Source: CAZUXE01 sp964624585
GTDB taxonomy: Bacteria > Hydrothermota > Tepidihabitantia > B3-TA06
Direction: 5' to 3'
NCBI GenBank assembly: GCA_964624585.1
Contig: CAZUXE010000001.1
Coordinates: 62,001 to 126,000, forward strand
DNA length: 64,000 nucleotides
In this document: in pieces, positions 8,432 to 17,900 of the stretch
How positions within the stretch are numbered: the stretch's first letter is position 1
How the letters are laid out: each line of letters starts with the position of its first letter
Notes under the pieces: model-generated
What the model was told of the DNA's origin: nothing
The model's input: the letters and a program-made list of their open reading frames with translations, nothing else
The model's database searches: none
Translations under genes and position numbers: made by a program

Positions 8432-9120
8432 ATATATTAGCCGTTCTCCTAAGTATTTTTGCAGGATTTTCTGACCCTGTTATTCCTGATGGTGAACGAC
8501 TCATCTACCAAGGTTATGACGCAGGTAACCAAACTTCAAGAGAAATAGTTCACGTAGTTCACGATAAAGGCAATTATTACTATTCAGAGCATGAACATAT
8601 CGACAGCACACAAATTAAAGTTAGGTATTGGATCCGCAAACAGGATTTCTCCACAATTAAAATTATAAAAAATCGCTCAGGACGCCTTCAGCTTACTGTA
8701 GAACAAGTTCCTTCGGGTATAAAAGTAACAGATGGATTCAAGAATAAAGAGTCAAATCTTAAATATTCTGGTCGTTTTTATGATAGGCACAGTCTGTTTG
8801 ATGTCTTTCGGGCCTATCCATTTAACAAACCGGTTGATATGGAATTTCCGCTTTTTGAATCAACCCTTGGAACGCTTATCACTGGAACCTGTACTTATGG
8901 CGGAATTCACAAAATTAAGACCAAGCTTGGTACGTTCCGCTGCTATAAAATAACCCTGGGGTTCAAAAACAATCTCTTAGCTGCAGTTTACAAAATGTTA
9001 ACTGCAGACCGAAGCTTTGATTTTTATTACGAACTTGCAAAGCCTCACCGTATGATATATTGGACAGACAATAAAAAAAGCTATATGGAATTAAAAAGAA
9101 TTGAAAGTGAGGGGAAGTGA
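8428..9120 (+). CDS. Secreted DUF3108-like protein
   Basis: The protein has 230 residues. The first 16 form a short hydrophobic signal peptide (M-N-I-L-A-V-L-L-S-I-F-A-G-F-S). The rest is beta-rich and resembles DUF3108 periplasmic proteins, with an E-R-L-I-Y-Q-G-Y opening and a late L-G-T-F-R-C-Y-K-I strand. Function is unknown for the family. It has ATGA/GTGA overlaps with alaS and scpB, so it is translated as part of this operon even though it is the only exported member. The family assignment is from sequence pattern only. Confidence 0.65.
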   Translation: MNILAVLLSIFAGFSDPVIPDGERLIYQGYDAGNQTSREIVHVVHDKGNYYYSEHEHIDSTQIKVRYWIRKQDFSTIKIIKNRSGRLQLTVEQVPSGIKVTDGFKNKESNLKYSGRFYDRHSLFDVFRAYPFNKPVDMEFPLFESTLGTLITGTCTYGGIHKIKTKLGTFRCYKITLGFKNNLLAAVYKMLTADRSFDFYYELAKPHRMIYWTDNKKSYMELKRIESEGK

Positions 9121-9836
9121 ACGAAAGTTGGCAAATTATAGAGGCGCTCTTGTTTGCCTCACCAGAGGTTCTTTCAACCAAAAAACTGGCTAACGCGGCT
9201 GACTTAAGTTCTTCGGAAGTTGAAGCCTGTATTGAAAAGCTCAACCGTGACTATCACCAATACGAAAGGGCGTTTCACATACGCAAGGTAGCAGGAGGTT
9301 GGCAAATGACCACACTTGCGAGATTTGCGCCATGGATTGGTCGACTTCTTTCAAAAAAATCCCGCGCTAGGCTCTCTAAAGCTGCATTAGAAACCCTAGC
9401 GGTTATTGCGCATCGTCAACCAATTAATAAACCTGATATAGACCAAGCGCGTGGCATTGAATCATCATACATTATTGCAGCCCTAATGGAGCGCAAGCTT
9501 ATACGCATCAAGGGACGCGATAAACGCGCCGGACATCCCTATGTTTATGCAACTACACCCAGGTTCCTTGAATTTTTTGGCCTTAACTCTTTGAACGATT
9601 TGCCCGACCTTGAGGAACCCTCTGTAAAGGAAGAAGATATTATCCCCATTGAGGAAGATAGTGAGGAAACCATTTTTAATCAAGAAGCTGACGAATCGCA
9701 TCGATTGACAAATACAGAAAATGCGAATATAGCTTCAGACGCTTTGGCAGCTATAGGTTACCGTATAGAAAAACACGATGCGGAACCGAAGGTGCTTGAA
9801 AATCAGGATTCCAAAGATGAAACCACAGAAACCTGA
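9117..9836 (+). CDS. scpB: Segregation and condensation protein B
   Basis: The 239-residue protein has tandem winged-helix ScpB architecture: I-I-E-A-L-L-F-A-S-P-E at the N-terminus and the conserved L-E-T-L-A-V-I-A-H-R-Q-P near residue 95. ScpB forms the Smc-ScpAB complex that organises and segregates chromosomes. From about residue 165 the tail is acidic and probably disordered, longer than the core family. It starts with GTG in a 4-nt overlap. scpA, its usual neighbour, is not in this window. Confidence 0.93.
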   Translation: MNESWQIIEALLFASPEVLSTKKLANAADLSSSEVEACIEKLNRDYHQYERAFHIRKVAGGWQMTTLARFAPWIGRLLSKKSRARLSKAALETLAVIAHRQPINKPDIDQARGIESSYIIAALMERKLIRIKGRDKRAGHPYVYATTPRFLEFFGLNSLNDLPDLEEPSVKEEDIIPIEEDSEETIFNQEADESHRLTNTENANIASDALAAIGYRIEKHDAEPKVLENQDSKDETTET

Positions 9837-10347
9837 AGACTTGCAGGCTTTAATTATCTGCGGCCTGCTTTCTGTAGAAAGCGATTTATTGAAGAACATT
9901 GAACCGGAACTCCAAGAAGTATTCGGTAAAGTGGCTTTGCGTAGCGAGCCTGTGCCTTTTGAGTGGACAGATTATTACAATACTGAAATGGGCAACGGTA
10001 TTTTGCGAAAATGGTTGCTTTTTTCAGCGCCTTTGAACCTTGTGGAATCGTGGAAGTATAAATTGATTACCTGTGAAATTGAAGATAGGTATCGTATAAA
10101 CGGCAAACGACGTATAAATATTGATCCAGGTTTTATCCGTCTTGATGGATTGTGGCTTTTAACCACTAAATCGGCAGGACACAGGGCATATCTTGATAAG
10201 GGGATATGGATTGAATTAACTTTAAGGTTTCTTCGTGAACATTGTGAGGAATTGCCATGGACATATCCCGATCATCGCCCTGCCCAAATACAAGCTTTTT
10301 TTATGAAAACCCGCAATCTGCTTAAAAAATCTCTCAATTCTCTGTAA
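9817..10347 (+). CDS. DUF4416 family protein
   Basis: The 176-residue protein carries the DUF4416 hallmark, an I-N-I-D-P-G-F-I strand followed by L-W-L-L-T-T-K-S-A-G-H-R-A-Y-L-D-K-G-I-W. The family is sometimes called GTP-binding, but no P-loop is seen here and the function is unknown. The ATG at 9817 gives the family N-terminus (M-K-P-Q-K-P-E-D) and a 20-nt overlap with scpB. An in-frame start 39 nt upstream would add a non-conserved basic extension. It sits 2 nt before the PTPS-like gene. Confidence 0.8.
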   Translation: MKPQKPEDLQALIICGLLSVESDLLKNIEPELQEVFGKVALRSEPVPFEWTDYYNTEMGNGILRKWLLFSAPLNLVESWKYKLITCEIEDRYRINGKRRINIDPGFIRLDGLWLLTTKSAGHRAYLDKGIWIELTLRFLREHCEELPWTYPDHRPAQIQAFFMKTRNLLKKSLNSL

Positions 10348-10349
10348 TT

Positions 10350-10733
10350 ATGTTTGAAACAGAAGTTACCGTCGCTTTTGAATTTAGTCATCACCTTGAA
10401 GGTTTTGACATCCGTTTCGCTAAAGAACATCAACACACATGGAATATCACGGTAACCATAGCTACTCCTGATGTTGATTGGCGTGGGGTAGGTGTAGACT
10501 TTGTAAAACTTAAACAGGAATTAGCTACGCTTCTTGCTCCATATCAAAACAAGCTCCTCAATGAATCTGACCTACCGTTTTGCTCTCAACCTACCGCTGA
10601 ACATATTGCTCTATGGGTTGCAGATAAAATGTCGTACCACTACCCACACCTAATAAAATCAGTTACAGTAGGTACTGTTGAGGAACGTGCGCGTTTCATT
10701 GTTCCTCAAGATCCCAAATATCAACAACACTGA
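10350..10733 (+). CDS. 6-pyruvoyl-tetrahydropterin synthase / QueD family protein, active site altered
   Basis: The 127-residue protein has the T-fold layout of PTPS/QueD. Zinc-ligand histidines sit in F-S-H-H-L and H-Q-H-T-W, and the PTAEHIA substrate-binding motif is present. QueD makes 6-carboxytetrahydropterin for queuosine. However, the catalytic Cys four residues before the HxH motif is Phe here, and the Asp-His pair of the L-D-H-H-Y-L-N segment is replaced (Q-N-K-L-L-N). A Glu directly precedes HQH, which recalls PTPS-III enzymes of folate synthesis where Glu replaces Cys, though the spacing differs. Activity is therefore uncertain. It is the last gene of the recA operon, with no own SD. 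Confidence 0.75.
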   Translation: MFETEVTVAFEFSHHLEGFDIRFAKEHQHTWNITVTIATPDVDWRGVGVDFVKLKQELATLLAPYQNKLLNESDLPFCSQPTAEHIALWVADKMSYHYPHLIKSVTVGTVEERARFIVPQDPKYQQH

Positions 10734-10892
10734 AGGCGTTAAATATAGTTTGCCTGCCCATACATATCAACCGCTTTAATCAATTAAGAAAGTATTTCAA
10801 TCCACTAGCTGATATTTACAAACTCCAAAACCTACAGGCTCCATACGAATATCCCTGATGTCCCTGAATTTGTAACAGCCTAGAGCTTAGAC

Positions 10893-12383
10893 TTACTTTA
10901 CAGCTCTAAACGTAAATTTGATGGTCTTATTTGTATTATCCATCCCCGCAATCAAAGCCTTCATTTTCAAGGCATCCAGCAATGGGAAAAGCTTCTCTTC
11001 AACGGCCTCTGGTGTGGCTTTTGATGTTCTGTCAGCAGCGTAGAGCATATATTCCTTAAGTTCATCCTTAAACAATGACCAGTTGACATAGGCAACAGGG
11101 TTTTTGATGTCTGCAGATTTGCAAAAATCCCCAAACTCATCCGAGGTTTCTATAGATGCTTGCTTGGCGTTAAGCTGCCAGCCAAGCAGTAAGGAATCGT
11201 CTGCAACAGTAAGGAAGTTGTCCTTATAAATATATGTTATGGCAGGATAGACGTCTCCAAAACCAAAATAGTTAGCCTCCGTACCTATGCAACTTACTGA
11301 CATTTGGTCAGCGTAAGGAAAGAGCCATGACATCAAGGCATCACAACTTTTGGCCGATTTAACGGACTCTGCTTTCAATGAAAGTAGCCAGCTTGCAGGA
11401 CAATACCACTTATCAGCATCCCAGCCCTGCATAATGAATAGAACCTCATCACCGAGGTCTATGGCCAACTGGTTGATTTCCTTCTCAGTATTGATATCGC
11501 CAAACGGATTATTTTTCTTTACAGAAAGTAGTCCGGCTTCCTTCCATGCTTTATAGGCATTAACACCTGTTAGTTTGATGAAGCAGATGACGTCTGCCGG
11601 AACAATTTTGTAATCACGCGGTGGTTTCGCTTTGGCAATATAGCTTCCCAATACACCTGAAGGATTATCAAATTCAACGCAGGCTTTTATTCCCAAAACA
11701 TCTTTACTAATGCGCCACCTTGCTTGTGAATAAATCAGGTATTTCCCGTGATTATACGTAAGTCCATAAGCCAACGCGTCAGAAGCGTTATTTTCGTTAT
11801 TAGGAAAAGCTATCTTTTCTTTTAATGTTGTTGAAGCTGCTATTTTTGCAGCCTTGGCAAGTAGGTTTTCAGAAGAGGCTAACCAGAAATAGTCACCTGC
11901 AAATAATATAGCCAAACCATCCTTATCAACAGCGCAAGGAAACCCTGAAATATTCTTTTCTTCACCTTTGGCCAATATGGTCTTCCATACAAGCTTTACT
12001 GTCCACTTAGGTTGAGAGATAAGTAGAAAATCGTTCTTCCCGTATTGAGCGTAAATGAAACGTTTGCCAAGAATATCCCAGAAACGACCATGGGTTTTCT
12101 TCTCAATCTTTTCTATTGTTCTTAGACTGTAGAAATCTTTCTGAACACCTACTTTTTTGGCTTGACGCCCAAGTTCTGAACCTTTATACAGCTTACTTAT
12201 TTCTGCAAAATCAGCGGCAACAATGTAGCTTTCCGCGCCTTTTGGCAGCAGTTCCTCCAAGGCTCCCACTTCACGTTCTAAATTAGGAGTGCTGAATATG
12301 CACGCAAAGGCTACGCCGCTTCCTATTACAAGCGCCACCAAGATTCCTATTCCTATAATAATTCTTTTAACAGCTTTTTTCAT
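10893..12383 (-). CDS. Membrane-anchored protein of unknown function
   Basis: The 496-residue protein has one N-terminal transmembrane or uncleaved signal helix (about 8-30, after K-K-A-V-K-R). The large exported part alternates beta strands and helices, beginning L-L-P-K-G-A-E-S-Y-I-V-A-A-D. This start recalls DUF3352-type proteins, but the match is weak. It is the last gene of the alpha-2-macroglobulin operon and overlaps the HExxH peptidase gene by 4 nt. An envelope role linked to that operon is inferred from context only. No catalytic motif is visible. Confidence 0.55.
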   Translation of the reverse strand: MKKAVKRIIIGIGILVALVIGSGVAFACIFSTPNLEREVGALEELLPKGAESYIVAADFAEISKLYKGSELGRQAKKVGVQKDFYSLRTIEKIEKKTHGRFWDILGKRFIYAQYGKNDFLLISQPKWTVKLVWKTILAKGEEKNISGFPCAVDKDGLAILFAGDYFWLASSENLLAKAAKIAASTTLKEKIAFPNNENNASDALAYGLTYNHGKYLIYSQARWRISKDVLGIKACVEFDNPSGVLGSYIAKAKPPRDYKIVPADVICFIKLTGVNAYKAWKEAGLLSVKKNNPFGDINTEKEINQLAIDLGDEVLFIMQGWDADKWYCPASWLLSLKAESVKSAKSCDALMSWLFPYADQMSVSCIGTEANYFGFGDVYPAITYIYKDNFLTVADDSLLLGWQLNAKQASIETSDEFGDFCKSADIKNPVAYVNWSLFKDELKEYMLYAADRTSKATPEAVEEKLFPLLDALKMKALIAGMDNTNKTIKFTFRAVK

Positions 12384-12982
12384 AAAGCCTCCTGTATAAT
12401 CAGCTTAAAAAGACTATCCCTTCCAAGCTTTTCAATAGTTTTTTCAACTAGACTCGCAGCTGACAGATAGCCGCGTTTTAATTGCAATGTATCGCTTGAT
12501 GCAAGCAATTTCTTTATCTTCACAATATCCTCTGTCAAATCGTCAATATCCACATTGGCAGATAGTCCTTGAACTTCTCCAGAACAGACGACTGCCAGGC
12601 CTTCATTCATCCACAACGGAAGTTTGTAGGGACTAAGAACAAGATGCAGGTATTCGTGGGTTATAACTTGTTCTGTAATTCCTCGTTTTTCCAGCACTCT
12701 AAAAGGTTGAAGAGTCAATTCACCGTTTATAACCGCAGCTCCTTGCCAGATGGAGCATCCGGTTAAAGCTCTGAAATCGCCTGAGGTGGCTGCAATTTTT
12801 ACAACCACTGGTGAAGCAACTGGTTTAAGTCCTGAGAAGTCATAAACCCTTGCTTCAGCTCTTCTTAATACATTAACTAAGCTTGATATTTCAGAATTTA
12901 CCGGACGCTCATTAGCTGTAATTATTAGCCAATTTTCAACAGGAATAACAGCGCTCAGTAATACAAAAATCATGCCTACCAT
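12380..12982 (-). CDS. Peptidase MA-like zinc metalloprotease
   Basis: The 200-residue protein starts with a hydrophobic export segment. It carries the gluzincin signature HEYLH (H109, E110, H113) and a downstream W-M-N-E-G-L-A, where E127 should be the third zinc ligand. The layout matches peptidase_MA-like proteins. The substrate is unknown. It overlaps the SpoIID gene by 7 nt and the next gene by 4 nt. Its place beside a protease-trapping alpha-2-macroglobulin is notable. Starting at the second Met would shorten it by three residues. Confidence 0.7.
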   Translation of the reverse strand: MVGMIFVLLSAVIPVENWLIITANERPVNSEISSLVNVLRRAEARVYDFSGLKPVASPVVVKIAATSGDFRALTGCSIWQGAAVINGELTLQPFRVLEKRGITEQVITHEYLHLVLSPYKLPLWMNEGLAVVCSGEVQGLSANVDIDDLTEDIVKIKKLLASSDTLQLKRGYLSAASLVEKTIEKLGRDSLFKLIIQEAL

Positions 12983-14019
12983 TTTTGAACCTCAGTACCT
13001 GGATAGTAATAAGTCAAAATTTCCCTATAATCATATCCTGCATCAGCCATTCCTTTTGCACCCCATTGGGAAAGTCCAACCCCATGCCCAAGCCCCCTGC
13101 CTTTGAAAACATAAACCTTACCCACACGTTCAACCTTAAACCATGAACTTTTTAGTGAGTTCCATCCCAGCTTTTGACAAACAAGCATCCGAAAATTCCA
13201 ACCGCCGAACACCCGTTTTTCCTGTCTGTATTTTACAGCAATCTCTTTGACTCTTCCATCAGGATAGGTAGATAACACTTTTAAGTCGCTTATACCCTCA
13301 AAGCCCAGCACTTGGGCGATTTTGTGCGCAGGAATATTTCTTTCCCAACGGTAATGTGGAGATTTTTTGCAAAAGGAATCCTGAACTGAAATCAAGTAAG
13401 GTGCGCATTCATCTGGCCAAATGAATGCAGCGTTTGCAGTGCTTCCTCCTGAAGTAGAATGATAGAAAATTCTACAAGGTTTATTATGATAGGTTAAAAT
13501 CATCCCTTCCGTCTCTTTTACAGCTTTCAGGCTTGCAGAGCTTACCGTTTGCCTACCGCGATAAGATTGACAATGTGTCAGATCGCAAACATCCCAAGCT
13601 TCTCTTTCGTGGCGCTTTCTCTTTTCATATATAAAGGTTCTTGCAAGCACAGCCTGGGCTTTCAATGCCTCAATTCCAGCGTTCGGAAGCATTTCTGCGC
13701 CAACAACTGAAGCAAGGTAATTCGTCTTGTCAACAGAATTCAAGAGCAGTAATTCTCCATCGTGAACCCTTGCCTTAAGCCAACCATCGTAATTACGCGA
13801 CTTCGCCTTCCATTCTACCGTGAAACCTTTTGTTTCTAAAGTATAGGTATCAAGAAAGGCTCCATTCACAAGTAACTTGTTTTGCTTCACTTGCAAGGTA
13901 TCTTCGCTCTCTTCTGCTCTAATAACAGCTTTTTTTAGATGATATGAGGAAAGGATATCTATCTTAATCAGACCCGATGCCGCAAAAATTGCAAGTAGCT
14001 GAAGAATAATGTTAGTCAC
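12976..14019 (-). CDS. SpoIID/LytB family glycan-strand lytic enzyme
   Basis: The 347-residue exported protein has the SpoIID domain (about 95-340). The catalytic Glu is expected at E109 in V-V-G-A-E-M-L-P. Other SpoIID signatures are A-L-K-A-Q-A-V-L-A-R-T-F and the C-terminal G-H-G-V-G-L-S-Q-W-G-A. In sporulating Firmicutes SpoIID cleaves glycan strands stripped of stem peptides. In non-sporulators the domain serves general wall remodelling. It starts with GTG (GGAG, 5 nt) inside the end of the transpeptidase gene (8-nt overlap), so a peptidoglycan-making and a peptidoglycan-cutting enzyme are co-translated. Confidence 0.88.
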   Translation of the reverse strand: MTNIILQLLAIFAASGLIKIDILSSYHLKKAVIRAEESEDTLQVKQNKLLVNGAFLDTYTLETKGFTVEWKAKSRNYDGWLKARVHDGELLLLNSVDKTNYLASVVGAEMLPNAGIEALKAQAVLARTFIYEKRKRHEREAWDVCDLTHCQSYRGRQTVSSASLKAVKETEGMILTYHNKPCRIFYHSTSGGSTANAAFIWPDECAPYLISVQDSFCKKSPHYRWERNIPAHKIAQVLGFEGISDLKVLSTYPDGRVKEIAVKYRQEKRVFGGWNFRMLVCQKLGWNSLKSSWFKVERVGKVYVFKGRGLGHGVGLSQWGAKGMADAGYDYREILTYYYPGTEVQKW

Positions 14020-14938
14020 CGTGTCTCCGATGGAAATAATCGGAAATTACCATTCCCGCAATCTTTGCCGCATCCTTGCCTTCGCCTCTTTCCAAAAAAA
14101 CCACAACGGCAATTTGGGGTTCCTCGAAGGGTGCGAACCCTGCAAACCATCCGTAAGTTCGCCATGAACCAAGTACGGTTGAAGAACCTGTTTTACCGGC
14201 TACATTTACTTCGGCTATGTCGGCGTTTTTGCCGGTACCTGAACGTACTGCATCCCTTAAGAACAATCTGATGTCTGCAAGACAGCTTTTTTCAGAAAAA
14301 CTTGCAAGAATTTGCTGACCGCCTGGCTCAAGGTGAGGTCTTAGAAATTCGCCACCTTTGGCTACTCCTGAAATCATAGCCAACATAGCAACAGGCGTCA
14401 ACTGTAAGGCTGAACCCTGACCTATTGCAAATGCTAGTTTGGCTGAATCGTTTGCAGGAATTTGGACAATACTAGCAAGTTCCGACGGTAGGTTAACACC
14501 AACTTTGTTATTCAACCCCAAAGAGAAGTATATATCCGCTAACTCTTGCGGCTTCAGTTTATAGGCAAGATTTTGAAAATAGAGATTGCATGATGCTAAC
14601 AGAGCGCGATGGAAATCCACTTTTCCGTGACCACCGCGTAATGAACATTTTAATGTATCTCCTTTCAGAAACCTATCGCCTGTACCTATTTCAAATCCCT
14701 TGCATACAAAGTTTTGGGAAAAATCAACACCTGCCTTTGCTGCCGCCATACTAGTGAGTATTTTGGCAACTGAACCAGGAGGATATCGGTGCGCAAACAG
14801 TATATCGCTATCGGTTGCCACAATAAGTCTTCCATTTCTTAAATCCATAACAGCCACAGCGCCTTTATTAGCAACTAATTCCGCACAACGTTCGCTAAAG
14901 GTTACCCCGACAGCTATAAAGAGAAGTAATAGATTCAC
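14012..14938 (-). CDS. Penicillin-binding transpeptidase domain protein (short)
   Basis: The 308-residue exported protein has all three penicillin-binding motifs: SVAK (Ser56-Lys59), SCN (116-118) and KTG (249-251). It is essentially a bare transpeptidase domain, far shorter than class A or B PBPs, and lacks a glycosyltransferase or dimerisation domain. The export segment is only about 15 residues. It starts with GTG 3 nt after the alpha-2-macroglobulin stop. Type I bacterial alpha-2-macroglobulins are commonly paired with PBP1C, so a PBP here fits the family association even though this PBP is of another type. Confidence 0.85.
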   Translation of the reverse strand: MNLLLLFIAVGVTFSERCAELVANKGAVAVMDLRNGRLIVATDSDILFAHRYPPGSVAKILTSMAAAKAGVDFSQNFVCKGFEIGTGDRFLKGDTLKCSLRGGHGKVDFHRALLASCNLYFQNLAYKLKPQELADIYFSLGLNNKVGVNLPSELASIVQIPANDSAKLAFAIGQGSALQLTPVAMLAMISGVAKGGEFLRPHLEPGGQQILASFSEKSCLADIRLFLRDAVRSGTGKNADIAEVNVAGKTGSSTVLGSWRTYGWFAGFAPFEEPQIAVVVFLERGEGKDAAKIAGMVISDYFHRRHGD

Positions 14939-14941
14939 AAA

Positions 14942-17900
14942 TTATTTCTCAACCACTGTGATAATATTTTCTGCCGAATGAGCGCGTTTGTCGGAGAAGT
15001 ACATAAGCGAAGCTTCGGCAGGCATGGTATGGTAAACGCCAGGCAAATACGGTTCAAGCACATAGCTGAACTCACGATGTCCCCAAAGATAGCTTATGAA
15101 GAAAGCCGTGTGATCGTCATGAAGCTCTCTGCCGGAATACATATATCCCCAATCTTCATAATCATAGTAGCCCCACCAGTAGCGTTCGTTGCGAATACTG
15201 TAACGGTCTCTGTTTTTTGCAACCTCGAAACCTGCCGGAAGCGGGTCTTTAATCATTACATACTCATAGTCATCGTCTGCATCAACATACAGCTTAACAA
15301 ACAGTGGTTCGCCAACCTTGAGCGCTCCTTCTAAGGGCAGTTTATCATAGACCAACTTATTGTTTTCTACTTTAGGAACAAGACGATAGTACTCACGGGT
15401 TATCTTCAAAGCGGAGCCTGCACTTGGGATTTCCTCTTCCTTGGAATAATATGAGAGAATCAGGCTAAAGAACAAATTGCCGCTACCTTTTTTATGCACC
15501 TTTAGGATATTATTCGCAGTAGGTTTTATAGACCTTAAATTAATAACTAAAGGCCTGTTAAATTCTGAAAGCGTGTTTGCAGAAACATTGTAGTTTGCAA
15601 TAGATTTTCCATTAAGGGTAAAGTCAAGCTTCATATTAGGATTCGTATCACCGGTCGTTTTCAAAAACTCGGCAAGAGCAAGAAGAGCTAAACCCGAATC
15701 TTTAGTTGATTTCCAACGGTTACCCCTTCTTTTCCTCAAGAGCCAGAATACAACCTTTGAAACAACTTCATCTTTAGGAGAAATTGCCAAAAACGCACGT
15801 AGCGCAGTGGCTGTGGTTTCTATAGGGTCATCATACCAGTATTCAACATTACGTACCTGCCCAGCCCAATAAACCGTTTCCTCATCTGTAATAGCGTCTT
15901 TCTTCAAACGCTTAAGTATTAGCTTGGCTGAGGCGTCATCGCCTATTTCATGATAACTCAAGGCCATCAAAGCCTTGGCGTATGGATCAACTTTTTTCTT
16001 TCGTAGAATTTTTAAGTGCTTTTCCACAACCGCTTTATTGTCTCCAGGAGCCATTGATAACGCATAAACCATGTAAGCACGTTCAGTTACGTTTATTGTC
16101 GTATCGCGAGTTTCTAAAAGACTAGCAAGCGCAGAGCTACCTCTTTTTAACACTTTAGGGTTGATATCGTAGCCTAATTCCTGAGCATAGGTAAGGCCAT
16201 GAACTACATAAGCGGTCATGATATTCATGGTTTTATCATTTTCCCACCAGCCCCAGCCGCCGTCTGAATGTTGGTAACCGTAAAGTTTTGCCAGTCCTTT
16301 TTCAATCATCTTGGGTAATTCTTTGGCTAAGGCAGGATTACCTTTTTTGGGGTCTGCTATTAAATCTGCAACTATTAAATCGGGAAAGAAACTTGACATA
16401 GTTTGCTCAACGCATCCGTAAGGATAGGCTGCCAGATATGAAAGTCCTGAGAATAAGGCTGAGCTAATGGTAGGGGTAAGGGTTAGTTTAGCCTGAATTG
16501 AGCTTAATTGAATTTCTTTAGGTATGCTGAAGGAACGGGTAATTTTTTGCTCTGGCTTTGGCATAAATCCTGAAAGAAGCAAATTGCGCATAATGCCATG
16601 CGGATTAGCCGGTATGGTAAGTTGCATAGCATCAGAAGCGTCAACGCCTATGACTTTAGCGGTCATTTTAACCTTACCTGAGGTTTCACACTTAACAGGC
16701 CAATCTACCCTGAAAGCTCCTCCTGAAGCTATAGTAGCTGTGTATGAAGTCTTTTTTGAAAACAGCTTAGCGCCATCTACCAAGAAAGAAATCTTGACGT
16801 CCTGAGTGGAATGCGTGTAGTTGTGGACAACGGTTGGAATTATCAGCGAATCACGCTCCGTCACAAAACGCGGGGGAATAATTCTTATCAATAAATCTTT
16901 TGTTACTAAAGACTTATAACGTACTTCGCCAACCTTGCTATCCTCGGTAATCGCTTTAGCTGTAGCCCGCCAGGTAGTCAGATTATCCGGCCAAATAAGT
17001 TCAAAATTGGCTTCTCCCTTGGCGTTGGTTCTCAAGATAGCGTCCCAATAGGCCATATCTTTGAACTTTGTTCTTATCTTAGGCTCATCTTTACCTTTAT
17101 ATGCTGCAAGAACAACACTATCTTTCGTCGCTGCCTTCAATTTAGCGTAGTCTTGTTCGTAGCCGTAGAATGAAAAATAGATTGATGAAGAGGTTGAAAC
17201 CTGATTATAGCGTTCACCATAGAAATAATCCTTAATTGGTGAAGCAAATTCTGAAGCCAGTGAATAGATGGCCTCATCAACAAGCCCTACCGATATATCG
17301 GCTTTAACCGGTCTATTCTTCCAATCCTTAACGAAAACCTTGAATTTAGCCTTTTCTCCGGGTTCGTACTTTTCCTTATCAGAGCTAAGCTCAATCTTAA
17401 GTAACTTAGAAGTGTCGTTGACCACCATTTTTTCAGAATGGTTGAAGAAATCGCCCTCAAATATTCCACTAACCGATAAGTATACGTTGGGGAAATATTC
17501 AGGACGTACCTTAAACTTCAGGCGGGCAGTATTTCCCTTCATTTCAGTAATTCTAATATCGTAGAGGTCATCAGCTTCAATTGAGCTTATAACACTCGCA
17601 TTCTCAAATGGATAGATAATCAGAGCTTCAGCCCAATCACCTACTTTGTAGCTTTCTTTATCGAAAACAATCTGAGTTCTGTCAACCTTCCATGTATAAT
17701 AGCCGTTTCTTTCAGAAACCCAGAACCAGCGTTTATCAACATTAGTTCGTCCATTTTTATCGCTTGAGGTAGCTTTTACGTAGTAATATCCGCCTTTTTT
17801 GGGCTTGAATTTATAGATATAGACACCATTATTAGATATCCTGACGGTTCTTCTGGCAACCACTTCATCATCTTTATCCCAGTAATCCCTGTACACAAGC

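Noticed and set aside
16391..16400. TTGACA on the plus strand inside the alpha-2-macroglobulin gene
   Set aside because: No -10 box at proper distance and no plus-strand gene follows; chance match within coding sequence.
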